This document shows, piece by piece, positions 14,036 to 22,095 of a stretch of DNA of 23,627 bases. Every line of letters starts with the position of its first letter. The stretch's first letter is position 1. Both the position numbers and the translations under genes were made by a program. The notes below the pieces were generated by a model that saw nothing but the letters and a program-made list of their open reading frames with translations, was not told where the DNA came from and searched no databases. The DNA is taken from the NCBI GenBank assembly GCA_049589355.1, contig JBAWAP010000010.1:1-23627 (forward strand), given 5' to 3'. The stretch comes from JBAWAP01 sp049589355. Its GTDB lineage: Bacteria > Chloroflexota > Anaerolineae > VGOG01.

Positions 14036-15017
14036 AAACCCTGGTTTCACCGCAAAACACATTCTTATCACCGGCGGCCTGGGCTTCATCGGCGCCAACC
14101 TGGCCCGCCGTCTGGTTGACTTGGGCGCCCACGTGACGCTGGTGGACAGCCTGATCCCGGAATACGGCGGCAATCTGTTCAACATCGCCGGCATCGAAGA
14201 CAAAGTCAGGGTCAACATCTCCGACGTGCGGGATGAGCACAGCATGAAATACCTGGTGCAAGGCCAGGATTACCTGTTCAACCTGGCCGGCCAGACCAGC
14301 CACCTGGATTCGATGCAAGACCCTTACACCGACCTGGAGATCAACTGCCGGGCCCAACTTTATATCCTGGAAGCCTGCCGTAAGTACAATCCAGATATCC
14401 GGATCGTCTTTGCCAGCACGCGCCAGATTTACGGCAAGCCGGATTACCTGCCAGTTGACGAGAGACATCTGCTTCGTCCCGTGGATGTGAACGGCATCAA
14501 CAAGATGGCCGGAGAATGGTACCACATCCTCTACAATAACGTCTACGACATCCGCGCCTGTGCCCTGCGCCTGACCAACTCCTACGGCCCGCGCATGCGG
14601 GTCAAAGACGCCCGCCAGACCTTCCTGGGCCTCTGGATCCGGCTGCTAGTAGAAGGCAAACCCTTTGAAGTCTGGGATGGCCAGCAACTGCGCGATTTCA
14701 CCTACGTGGACGATGCGGTAGATGCCTTCCTGCTGGCTGCCACCAGCGAAGCGGCCAACGGCAAGGTGTACAATCTAGGCGGCGACGGCGTGATCAGCCT
14801 GAAGGAACTGGCCGACTTGCTGGTTGAAATCAACGGCGCCGGGGAATACCCCGTCCGCTCCTTCCCGCCGGACCGCAAACGCATTGATATCGGTGACTAT
14901 TACGCCGACGACAGCCGCATCCGATCTGACCTGGGCTGGGAACCGAAAGTGGCGCTGCGGGATGGGCTGGCCCGAACGCTGGCCTTTTATCGAGAACACC
15001 TGGAGCACTATCTGTGA
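14028..15017 (+). CDS. NAD-dependent epimerase/dehydratase (extended SDR)
   Basis: A 329-residue extended SDR acting on a nucleotide sugar. The NAD-binding GGLGFIG is at 16-22, D41 at the end of strand 2, FNLAGQTSH, and S130-T131 of the FAST segment are present. The usual catalytic YxxxK reads N155-G-I-N-K159, so the tyrosine is replaced by asparagine while the lysine is kept. LRLTNSYGPRM, LRDFTYVDDAVDA and YNLGGDG are typical later motifs. With the adjacent aminotransferase it could make a 4-keto or epimerised sugar that is then aminated. The start is ATG 14028 with gggag upstream, and the stop overlaps the next GTG. It is more GC-rich than genes 3856-12243. Confidence 0.85.
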   Translation: MSENPGFTAKHILITGGLGFIGANLARRLVDLGAHVTLVDSLIPEYGGNLFNIAGIEDKVRVNISDVRDEHSMKYLVQGQDYLFNLAGQTSHLDSMQDPYTDLEINCRAQLYILEACRKYNPDIRIVFASTRQIYGKPDYLPVDERHLLRPVDVNGINKMAGEWYHILYNNVYDIRACALRLTNSYGPRMRVKDARQTFLGLWIRLLVEGKPFEVWDGQQLRDFTYVDDAVDAFLLAATSEAANGKVYNLGGDGVISLKELADLLVEINGAGEYPVRSFPPDRKRIDIGDYYADDSRIRSDLGWEPKVALRDGLARTLAFYREHLEHYL

Positions 15018-16174
15018 GCAGAGATCGGCGGCCTGCGATTCCCCAAACCGATCCCAGGGCCAACTACCTGGCCCACAGAGCTGAAATTGACGCCGCCATC
15101 AGCCGGGTGTTGGACAGCGGCTGGTACATCCTGGGCCAGGAAGTGGCGGCCTTCGAGCAGGAGTTCGCCGCCTACATCGGGGTACGTCATGCCATCGGCG
15201 TGGCCAGTGGCACCGACGCCCTGGAACTGGGCCTGCGTGCCTGTGGCATTGGCCCCGGCGATGCGGTGTTCACCGTCTCGCACACTGCTGTGGCGACCGT
15301 TGCAGCTATCGAACGGTGTGGTGCCACGCCAATTCTCGTGGACATAGACCCGACCACCTACACGATAGACCCCAGCCACTTAGAAGATGCTCTCAAGGCT
15401 GTTATCAACCATCCATCGTCCACCGTTCATCGTCCATCGTCCATCATCCCGGTTCACCTCTACGGCCACCCTGCCGACATGCCCGCCATCCTGGACATCG
15501 CCCGGCGCTACGGTCTCTATGTGATCGAAGACTGCGCGCAGTCGCACGGGGCAGCATTGAACAGGCGCAAAACCGGCACCTGGGGCCACATCGCCGCTTT
15601 CAGCTTCTATCCCACCAAGAACCTGGGTGCTCTGGGCGATGGGGGCATGGTGGTCACCGATGACGCAGACCTGGCCGAGCAGGTGCGCCTATTGCGTCAG
15701 TACGGCTGGCGGCAGCGGTACGTCAGTGAGATTGCCGGAACGAACTCGCGGTTAGACGAACTCCAGGCTGCTATCCTGCGGGTGAAACTGCACTACCTGG
15801 ACGCGGAGAACCGGAGGCGGCAAGCACTGGCAGATGCTTACCAGGAGTTGCTTTCTTCTACAAGCCTTACGCTTCCCCAGTGCGCTCCGATGGCAAGACA
15901 CGTTTACCACCAGTATGTGGTGCGTTCTGAGCGTCGTGACTCCCTGAGGGTGTTTCTTCAAGAAAGAGGAATCAGTACGCTGATCCATTATCCTGTACCC
16001 ATACACCACCAACCAGCCTACCGGGGGCGGTTGCGATGCGATGGTTCAATGGTGAATACAGAGAAAGTGGCAGGGGAAATTCTTAGCCTGCCTATGTACC
16101 CTGAGTTGACTTCTGAGCAGGTTCATCAAGTTGCTGAAGCAATTGCATCGTGGGATCGTGTCAAGAGAGTGTGA
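15014..16174 (+). CDS. DegT/DnrJ/EryC1/StrS-family sugar aminotransferase
   Basis: A 386-residue PLP enzyme that transaminates a keto nucleotide sugar using glutamate. Conserved features are SGWYILGQEVAAFEQEFA, GVASGTDALELGL (phosphate-binding region), VIEDCAQSHGA, and SFYPTKNLGALGDGG with K202 as the PLP lysine. It starts at GTG 15014 in a GTGA overlap with the epimerase stop, so the two are coupled and likely act in sequence. Residues ~132-145 (NHPSSTVHRPSS) are encoded by a ccatcgtccat-type microsatellite inserted in frame before the conserved IIPVHLYG strand. This surface loop can probably tolerate it. Family confidence is high; the sugar is unknown. Confidence 0.92.
   Translation: MSRDRRPAIPQTDPRANYLAHRAEIDAAISRVLDSGWYILGQEVAAFEQEFAAYIGVRHAIGVASGTDALELGLRACGIGPGDAVFTVSHTAVATVAAIERCGATPILVDIDPTTYTIDPSHLEDALKAVINHPSSTVHRPSSIIPVHLYGHPADMPAILDIARRYGLYVIEDCAQSHGAALNRRKTGTWGHIAAFSFYPTKNLGALGDGGMVVTDDADLAEQVRLLRQYGWRQRYVSEIAGTNSRLDELQAAILRVKLHYLDAENRRRQALADAYQELLSSTSLTLPQCAPMARHVYHQYVVRSERRDSLRVFLQERGISTLIHYPVPIHHQPAYRGRLRCDGSMVNTEKVAGEILSLPMYPELTSEQVHQVAEAIASWDRVKRV
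15409..15448. repeat. In-frame ccatcgt microsatellite inside the aminotransferase gene
   Basis: ccatccatcgtccaccgttc continues as atcgtccatcgtccatcatc: imperfect copies of (t)ccatcgt. It adds about 12 codons (His-Pro-Ser-Ser-rich) to a loop of the DegT enzyme without breaking the frame. Repeats of this kind are normally intergenic. Confidence 0.7.
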
Positions 16175-17223
16175 GACAGAACATGTTTTACTTCTGCACC
16201 TATTTCGATTCCAATTATTTTATTAAGGGGTTGGCGCTTTACCGGTCGTTAGTTCGGCACGCCACGCCATTTCATCTTTGGGTCTTGTGCTGTGATGATT
16301 GGACCTATGAAATCCTCCAGGAACTTGCGCTTCCTGAAGTCCATCCTATCTCGTTAAGGGATTTTGAAGACGGAGATAAAGAACTCCTACGGGCGAAAGG
16401 CAACCGCTCACAAATTGAGTATTACTTCACTTGCACGCCATCGCTGCTCCTGTATATTCTGAGAAATCACTCTGAAGTGGATGTGATTACCTATCTTGAT
16501 GCCGACCTGTTCTTCTTTTCCAGCCCATCTCCTATCTATGAAGAGCTTGGAGACAACTCAATCCTCATTATAGGACACCGTTTCCCACCACACCTCAGAC
16601 ATCGAGAGGTATATGGCATTTACAACGTCGGATTTCTTTCTTTTCGAAGAAATGATGAGGGACTGCGATGTTTACATTGGTGGCGGGACCGATGCCTGGA
16701 GTGGTGCTACGACCGGGTGGAGAATGGGCGCTTCGCTGACCAGAAATATCTGGATGACTGGCCCATACGCTTCCCGCGAGTGGTTGTGCTTCAGCATAAG
16801 GGCGCAGGTCTGGCACCATGGAATGTGGCTGGCTATAGCATTCGAGAGTGCAACGGTTCCGTTTTGGTTGATTCGGATCCTCTTGTATTTTATCATTTTC
16901 ACAATTTGAAGATGATCACTCGCTTTCTATTCGATCCCGACCTGGGTAACTATGGTGCCCAGTTCAACGACACGTTAAGGCGAAGGATATATGGGCCCTA
17001 CTTGCGGGAGTTGCGGTCCTTGATGCGTCAAAAAGCTTCCGTGGGTAACCCCAGGGGCAGTCGCTCTTGCAGTCACGGTGACCTAGTGCGGTTGGTGCTT
17101 TATGGTAGGACGCTGCTAGTCATCGGCCCTATTACCGCTGAAGTCCATTTGGAGTCAACGGCACGTCCGCTGTTGCACTTGAGAAGATTGGCTTTGCGTA
17201 GATTCCGATGCGAAACTGATTGA
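16171..17223 (+). CDS. GT-A glycosyltransferase with DXD motif (GT8-like)
   Basis: About 350 residues. GTG 16171 overlaps the aminotransferase stop (GTGA), and ATG 16183 (MFYFCTYFDSNYF) is an equally good start. FYFCTYFDSNYFIKGLALYRSL opens a GT-A fold, and ITYLDADLFFFSSP carries the metal-binding D110-A-D112. NVGFLSFRRN, DQKYLDDW and HKGAGLAPWNV are typical of GT8-like transferases found in nucleotide-sugar loci. It would transfer a hexose-type sugar from a UDP/GDP donor in the cytoplasm. The C-terminus (from ~285) is basic and may contact the membrane or partners. A 97-base gap with a nine-C run follows. Confidence 0.78.
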   Translation: MRQNMFYFCTYFDSNYFIKGLALYRSLVRHATPFHLWVLCCDDWTYEILQELALPEVHPISLRDFEDGDKELLRAKGNRSQIEYYFTCTPSLLLYILRNHSEVDVITYLDADLFFFSSPSPIYEELGDNSILIIGHRFPPHLRHREVYGIYNVGFLSFRRNDEGLRCLHWWRDRCLEWCYDRVENGRFADQKYLDDWPIRFPRVVVLQHKGAGLAPWNVAGYSIRECNGSVLVDSDPLVFYHFHNLKMITRFLFDPDLGNYGAQFNDTLRRRIYGPYLRELRSLMRQKASVGNPRGSRSCSHGDLVRLVLYGRTLLVIGPITAEVHLESTARPLLHLRRLALRRFRCETD

Positions 17224-17255
17224 GGAACCATGCGTTGCCCAACCCTGACTGAACT

Positions 17256-17264
17256 CCCCCCCCC
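17256..17264. repeat. Nine-C homopolymer in intergenic gap
   Basis: The 97 bases between the GT8-like gene and the DUF115 gene contain C9 followed by gcctccgggcagg. Such tracts slip easily. Here it lies outside coding sequence, 56 bases before ATG 17321, so slippage could at most alter the leader or a spacer. Confidence 0.5.
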
Positions 17265-17320
17265 GCCTCCGGGCAGGCCATGGTAGTGGACGGCGGTGCG
17301 ACAGCGAGGTTGAGTACGGA

Positions 17321-18163
17321 ATGAGTGTACTGCGAAGTGTAGCTCGCCAGGTAATACCTGCCCACTTACGGCGTGTGTTTTGGACCGCGCATTATAAGGG
17401 ACGCAGTCAGTGGACCGGCAAGTATCGTCCTGAACTAGAGTGGTGGTTTGACCGCAGACACTGGCTCAGCATCTTGCGCCTGAGAGTTCTACAAGGCAAG
17501 CATACAGGTGAGCGATGTTTCATCATTGGCAATGGTCCCAGCCTAAGCAAGATGGACCTATCCCCGCTGAGGGACGAGGTCACGTTTGGGCTGAACCGGA
17601 TCTACTTGCTCTTTCCCAAGCTGGGATTCTCGACCACCTACTATGTTTCAGTAAACCGTTTGGTGATTGAGCAATGCGCCCATGAGATTGAAGACCTTCC
17701 CATGCCGAAGTTCATAAACTGGCATGCCAGGGATGTCATCCGCTTCACGCCCGACATGATGTTCATACGTGATCCTTATGAAGAGCCCTACGATGTCCTG
17801 CTGGACTTCTCCACCAATCCGGCTTCCCGTATTTGGGAAGGTTCCACTGTAACCTATGTGGCTATGCAATTGGCCTATTATATGGGCTTCCGTCAGGTCA
17901 TCCTGATTGGGGTTGACCACTCTTTTGCTACCAAAGGCGAACCGCACAGAACAGTCGTCTCTAGCGGACCTGACCCTAACCACTTTGATCCAACCTACTT
18001 TGGCAAAGGATTCCGCTGGCAACTACCGGATTTGGAGGCCTCAGAGAGAGCCTACCGACTGGCCAAACGTTACTTTGAGCAAGACGGGCGAGAGATTGTG
18101 GACGCGACGCTGGATGGCAAGTTAAGAGTGTTTCGCAGAATGGATTACCAAGCCCTGTTTTAG
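17321..18163 (+). CDS. DUF115/MptE-like (Maf-related) protein, candidate nonulosonyltransferase
   Basis: A 280-residue protein. CFIIGNGPSLSKMDLSPL (66-83; GNGPS at 70-74) followed by VTFGLNRIYLLF and TTYYVSVNR is the DUF115 / 6-hydroxymethylpterin pyrophosphokinase MptE-like signature also found in the Maf flagellin-glycosylation proteins. QVILIGVDHSF and GPDPNHFDPTYFGKG are further conserved segments. Maf central domains resemble GT29/GT42 sialyltransferases, so in a locus with neuA and neuB this is a good candidate for transferring the CMP-nonulosonate; that step is inference. The start (RQVIPAHLRRVFW) faintly resembles the LVPP-type N-termini of two other genes here. It is followed at 14 bases by the broken GT2 gene. 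Confidence 0.75.
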   Translation: MSVLRSVARQVIPAHLRRVFWTAHYKGRSQWTGKYRPELEWWFDRRHWLSILRLRVLQGKHTGERCFIIGNGPSLSKMDLSPLRDEVTFGLNRIYLLFPKLGFSTTYYVSVNRLVIEQCAHEIEDLPMPKFINWHARDVIRFTPDMMFIRDPYEEPYDVLLDFSTNPASRIWEGSTVTYVAMQLAYYMGFRQVILIGVDHSFATKGEPHRTVVSSGPDPNHFDPTYFGKGFRWQLPDLEASERAYRLAKRYFEQDGREIVDATLDGKLRVFRRMDYQALF

Positions 18164-18176
18164 AAGGGAACGAGGC

Positions 18177-19238
18177 ATGACAAGGAGCAGACATAACCAT
18201 CCACAGGATTCCAGTCCCCCAAAAGTATCCATACTCTTACCTAACCTTAACACCCGCCCTTTTCTTGAGTAGCGGATACAGAAGATTTTCGAGCAGACTC
18301 TCACAGATTGGGAACTCATTATTGTTGACAGCTATTCTGATGACGGCTCGTGGGAGTATTTTCAGGAATGTGCCAGGAGGGATGAGCGCATACACATTAG
18401 CCAAGCGCCAAGAGAAGGGGTATACGCGGCATGGAATCGTTGCATACGCCTGGCCCGGGGCGAATATGTCTATATCGCTACCAGCGATGACACCATGACA
18501 CCGGATTGCCTGGAAAAGATGGTGGTTGCCCTTGAGAGCCATCCTGACTGCGGCATAGCTATTTGTTGTTTTCGAACCATTGATGAAAGAGGGTACGAAA
18601 TCAAAGGATCCTGGGAGAGATATGGCGGAAACCAGGCGCTGGGAGAACGGTTGAAGGTAGTGCACACCAGGTATCCTCCTTATGACGCGATCATCAATTG
18701 CGCATGGGATACTACATGGATTTCCATTACACAGCTTCTGATCAGAAGATCGCTTCTGGATCGAATCGGGCTTTTCCGCGCCGAGTTCGGCAGTTGGGGC
18801 GATTATGAGTGGAATATACGTAGCAGCCTGCTGACCCCACGAGTGCACGTACCGGAATTCCTGGCAACCTGGCGCAGGACACCCGGACAGCCTACGCAGG
18901 ACGCGGTATTCTCTACTGCTATGTGGCACAGGAAGGCGGTCGAAATGATTCGGCTTGCATACCAGGCCGCTAAAGATATAGATCCGGCTTCTGTAAAATC
19001 AATTCCTTTACGTGAGCTGCTGCTTCCGGAGATGCAGGAAATAGTTAAGGCGACCATTAGAGATTGTACCGGCTTCCCGCAGAAAATCCTCAAGCTCATT
19101 GCGCTCTTCTTTAGTTTTCCCTATGCAACACTGACCTGTATTGCGCACCGAACCATCCGTCGCGATGGAGCTTTTGGTCTTGGCCCACAGCAGGTACAGA
19201 AGCTTTTGAGCAAAGCCGACTTGTTGGAACAGAAATGA
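18177..19238 (+). pseudogene. GT2 glycosyltransferase interrupted by an in-frame TAG
   Basis: ATG 18177 has a strong ribosome site (gaagggaacgagg) and opens MTRSRH...VSILLPNLNTRPFLE, then TAG at 18270-18272 (codon 32). The same frame continues without break as RIQKIFEQTLTDWELIIVDS, SDDGSWEYF, GVYAAWNRCIRLARGEYVYI and ATSDDTMTPDCLEKM to TGA 19236-19238. This is a textbook GT-A family 2 protein (~353 codons), and homologues normally have a residue such as E at the stop position, so a single GAG-to-TAG change would explain it. The next in-frame ATG (18495) would lose most of the nucleotide-sugar-binding half. TAG also ends other genes here (3851, 7232, 11168, 18163), so genome-wide recoding is unlikely. 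It is either a pseudogene or a sequencing error. Confidence 0.88.
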
Positions 19239-20485
19239 GACCACGCATCCTTTTCGCTACACCTGTGTTACATCATCCTCCCATAGGCGGGCCTACCCTG
19301 CGAATTGAGAATTCAATCAAGGCACTCTCTCAAGTTTCCGAGCTGTATCTCTACAGTAGGATTTCTGTAGATGCTCTGGGTGGCGCAGAAGCGTTATCGT
19401 TTTATCGGCAATACTGTACGAAATTTTATTTTGCTCCTTTTGTACAGACCAACGGATTGCTCCGTTTTCTCAAAAGGAGCGCGAACTTTATTGCCAGGAG
19501 AACAATCAAGCGACCTATGTTCAGGCTGGACTCGGCAAAGGAGGATTTTCGGTACTTGCTAACTGTGGCTGATGCTATTCAGGCTGATGTCATTTGGCTA
19601 GGATATGGAAACATCTCATATTCATTGCTGAAGTATATCAAGCGTCACTCTAATTACAAAGTAGTGGTAGATACTGATAGTGTATGGTCTCGATTTGTTT
19701 TAAGAGGACTCCCTTATGCCGAAAATGCCGAAGAACGCCAAAAGATAGAACAAGAAGACAAGAGAAAAGAAGAGGAAGAAAGATGGGGCACTCAGTTAGC
19801 AGATGTTACTACCGCTGTGTCTGAAGTCGATGCTGAGTATTACCGTGATTTGGCTAAAGACCCGCAGCAGATCCATCTTTTCTCAAATGTAATAGATGTT
19901 GATGCTTATCAACAAGTGCCTCCACCGGCAGAAAACCTCAATAAGCCATGCATCTATCTTGCTGGAACCTTTTTTTGTCGTAATTGTCCTATGGAAGACG
20001 CAGCCCGTTGGGTCATCCAGCACGTTCTGCCCCTCGTGCGTCAGCGGATTCTAAAGACTCACTTCTACATTGTTGGCATGGGCTCCGATCGGTTTCTGTC
20101 GGACGTCAAAGATCCAGGTATCACCATCACAGGCAGATTGTCATCCGTCTTACCCTACCTGTACCATGCTAATGTCGCTCTAGTGCCTTTAAGATTTGAG
20201 TCCGGTACCCGTTTTAAGATCTTAGAGGCGGGAGCTTGTGGCATTCCGGTTGTCTCGACAACCCTGGGCGCTGAAGGAATACCTGTTACACCTGGTATAG
20301 ATATTCTCATTGCCGATGAGCCTGAGTTATTTGCTAACTCAATTGTCAAGCTGATTACAGAGCCCAATGTTGCCATTACGATGGCTGAAAACTTGAGAAA
20401 ACTGGTATATGCAAAGTATAGTGTTGCTTCATTGATTCAAGAAGGTCGGCTTATCTTGGAGTATCTGGCCTCGCGGGAAACTTAG
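19235..20485 (+). CDS. GT4-type glycosyltransferase
   Basis: A 416-residue GT-B protein. The N-terminus ILFATPVLHHPPIGGPTLRI is a glycine-rich acceptor-domain loop. AGTFFCRNCPMEDAARWVIQ begins the donor domain, and LVPLRFESGTRFKILEAGACGIPVVSTTLGAEGI holds the E-x7-E-type nucleotide-sugar site. Residues ~165-190 are a very charged helix (EQEDKRKEEEERWG), as in other transferases of this group. It overlaps the previous gene as ATGA at 19235, so if that frame terminates early at the amber codon, coupling to this start could be lost. The donor sugar is not predictable. Confidence 0.85.
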   Translation: MRPRILFATPVLHHPPIGGPTLRIENSIKALSQVSELYLYSRISVDALGGAEALSFYRQYCTKFYFAPFVQTNGLLRFLKRSANFIARRTIKRPMFRLDSAKEDFRYLLTVADAIQADVIWLGYGNISYSLLKYIKRHSNYKVVVDTDSVWSRFVLRGLPYAENAEERQKIEQEDKRKEEEERWGTQLADVTTAVSEVDAEYYRDLAKDPQQIHLFSNVIDVDAYQQVPPPAENLNKPCIYLAGTFFCRNCPMEDAARWVIQHVLPLVRQRILKTHFYIVGMGSDRFLSDVKDPGITITGRLSSVLPYLYHANVALVPLRFESGTRFKILEAGACGIPVVSTTLGAEGIPVTPGIDILIADEPELFANSIVKLITEPNVAITMAENLRKLVYAKYSVASLIQEGRLILEYLASRET

Positions 20486-20542
20486 GAGCAATAGACAGTT
20501 CGCCGAAAGATAAGATGATGCCATCGAAATCTGCTTCCGGCT

Positions 20543-20566
20543 ATAAGCTGATAGCGTATTGCTTAT
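20543..20566. repeat. Short inverted repeat upstream of the transposase remnant
   Basis: ataagc (20543-20548) and gcttat (20561-20566) pair around a 12-base loop, in the 177-base gap between the GT4-type gene and the transposase. It could be a weak transcript-end hairpin or a chance palindrome; no T-run follows. No gene is visible in the gap. Confidence 0.3.
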
Positions 20567-20662
20567 GACGAATGGAGAGAATCAGGCCCAGATATTTTGC
20601 GAGGGTTCCGCCCTTCCCAAAGGTCTCCAGAAGGAGTACCATGACCAGGGAGGTGCAGGACC

Positions 20663-21583
20663 ATGAATGCCAAGCTACAGCGGCGCTGGGCTGCCGAAGA
20701 GAAGCTGCACATCCTCGAAGAGGCCCGACAAGCCGTCAAACCATCAGCGAGGTGTGCCGCCACTATCAGATTGCCCCGGGCCAGTTCTACGCCTGGGAGA
20801 AACAAGCCCGGCAGGGGACCCTAGAAGCCCTGCGCAACGGCAAACGGGGCCGCAAAGGGTCCGATCCGACAACCCAACTGCACGCCGAGATCGGACGGCT
20901 GCGAACGGTGGTCGCCGAACTCAGCGCCGAGAACTTGCAGCTCAAAGATGTGGCCTGTCTGCGACCCTATCAGGTCTATCACATCCTAGGCGAAGAGGAT
21001 CTCCTCTTCCGGCGGCCAGCACTTTCACCAGAAGCCCTGAAGCGGCCCCCAGAGCCCGACCATCCCGACCAGGTGTGGCACATTGACTTGATGTACCTGT
21101 ATATCCGACCGCGTTGGTACTATCTGGTGGACATCCTGGACGGATACAGCTGCTTTCTGGTGCATTGGAGCCTGAACCTGAGCATGGCAGCTGACACCGT
21201 GACCCTCACCGTCCAAGAGGCTCTGGAGGGGCTGCCGCAGCGTCGGCCGGGTGAGCCGAAGCTGGTGCATGACCATGGGAGCCAGTTCGTCAGTGGTGAG
21301 TGGCGGGCCTTTGTAGAAGTGGCTGGGGTCATAGACATCAAGATAAGGGTAGCCCATCCCGAGCCCAACGGCCGGCTGGAGCGGCTGCACCGCACGCATC
21401 GGGAAGAAGGATTCAGGAAAGAAGCTTTGTCCGAACCTCTGCCCCTAGGATTACTATCGTGGTAACCCCATGGCTCGCCTGGCGGAGCGAGAACGGAAAT
21501 TGGCTCAGGCGGCGGAGCTACGCCGGGCCTACTGGCAGGCTTATTCAGGTGTTAAAGAACAGCGTGACCTCTCACAAAATTAG
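20663..21583 (+). mobile_element. Decayed IS transposase (IS3/IS481-like DDE integrase core)
   Basis: The transposase is readable only by joining frames. The N-terminus from ATG 20663 (MNAKLQRRWAAEEKLHILEE) is a helix-turn-helix start. Near 20731 the frame shifts, consistent with one lost base, and continues as QTISEVCRHYQIAPGQFYAW through AELSAENLQLK. The second helix-turn-helix region that should follow is mostly deleted, and YQVYHILGEEDLLFRR resumes. The rve core is present: WHIDLMYLYI (first D), VHDHGSQF (second D; H replaces the common N/R) and NGRLERLH (E). A deletion/frameshift near 21440-21450 leads to YYRGNPMARLAERERKLAQA and TAG 21581-21583. No terminal inverted repeats or target duplication could be located. 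It is certainly inactive. Confidence 0.8.
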
Positions 21584-21660
21584 AGGGCTGTTTTCTCTCA
21601 TTTCGTGGCAAGCAATACATTTTTGATCGGGACCGGGTTTTTGAAACATAGGGAGGTCCA

Positions 21661-22071
21661 ATGATAGAGACTATTAGCCACCACGGTTCCATTACCGCCA
21701 TCATTGTCTACAAAGACCATCATGTCGATGGGATTGAATTCATTACCCCCAACGAGTTTTCGTTGCAGTTGGGATATATGAGCCGGCCAGCGGGTTATCA
21801 GGTCATACCGCACACACATAACCCCATTCGTCGAGAGACCATTGGCACACAAGAGGTGCTTTTCATCAAGGAGGGGGTGATCCGGATTGACTTCTACTCG
21901 TTCGAGCAGGTCTATCTGGAAAGCAGACAGTTATCGGCTGGCGACTTCGTTTTGCTGGTCGGTGCTGGACATGGGCTCACCATCCTGGAACCAGCCACCA
22001 TTGTTGAGGTCAAGAATGGCCCCTATATTCCAGGAGCGGACAAGGGGAGATTTGAGGGCGTAAAGTATTAA
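21661..22071 (+). CDS. Small cupin-like protein of the sugar cluster
   Basis: A 136-residue protein with a good ribosome site (gggaggt, about 6 bases before ATG 21661). The pattern PHTHNPIRRETIGTQEVLFI, then GVIRIDFYS and LSAGDFVLLVGAGHGLTIL is a single cupin barrel with conserved histidines (H-x-H and a late GHGL) that could bind a metal or a sugar. Such proteins accompany C-methyltransferase and sugar-modifying genes in surface polysaccharide loci. The gene follows the transposase wreck by 77 bases and precedes the C-methyltransferase by 24 bases, so it probably starts a separate short operon. The reaction is unknown. Confidence 0.72.
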   Translation: MIETISHHGSITAIIVYKDHHVDGIEFITPNEFSLQLGYMSRPAGYQVIPHTHNPIRRETIGTQEVLFIKEGVIRIDFYSFEQVYLESRQLSAGDFVLLVGAGHGLTILEPATIVEVKNGPYIPGADKGRFEGVKY

Positions 22072-22095
22072 GCGCGACTATACTGGAGGTTACAA

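Noticed and set aside
18270..18272. Genome-wide recoding of TAG as an explanation for the internal amber
   Set aside because: Several clearly complete genes in the window end in TAG (3851, 7232, 11168, 18163), so TAG behaves as a stop here.
20572..20662. N-terminal extension of the transposase frame upstream of 20663
   Set aside because: That translation is not protein-like; the real start of the family is ATG 20663 in another frame, joined by a frameshift.
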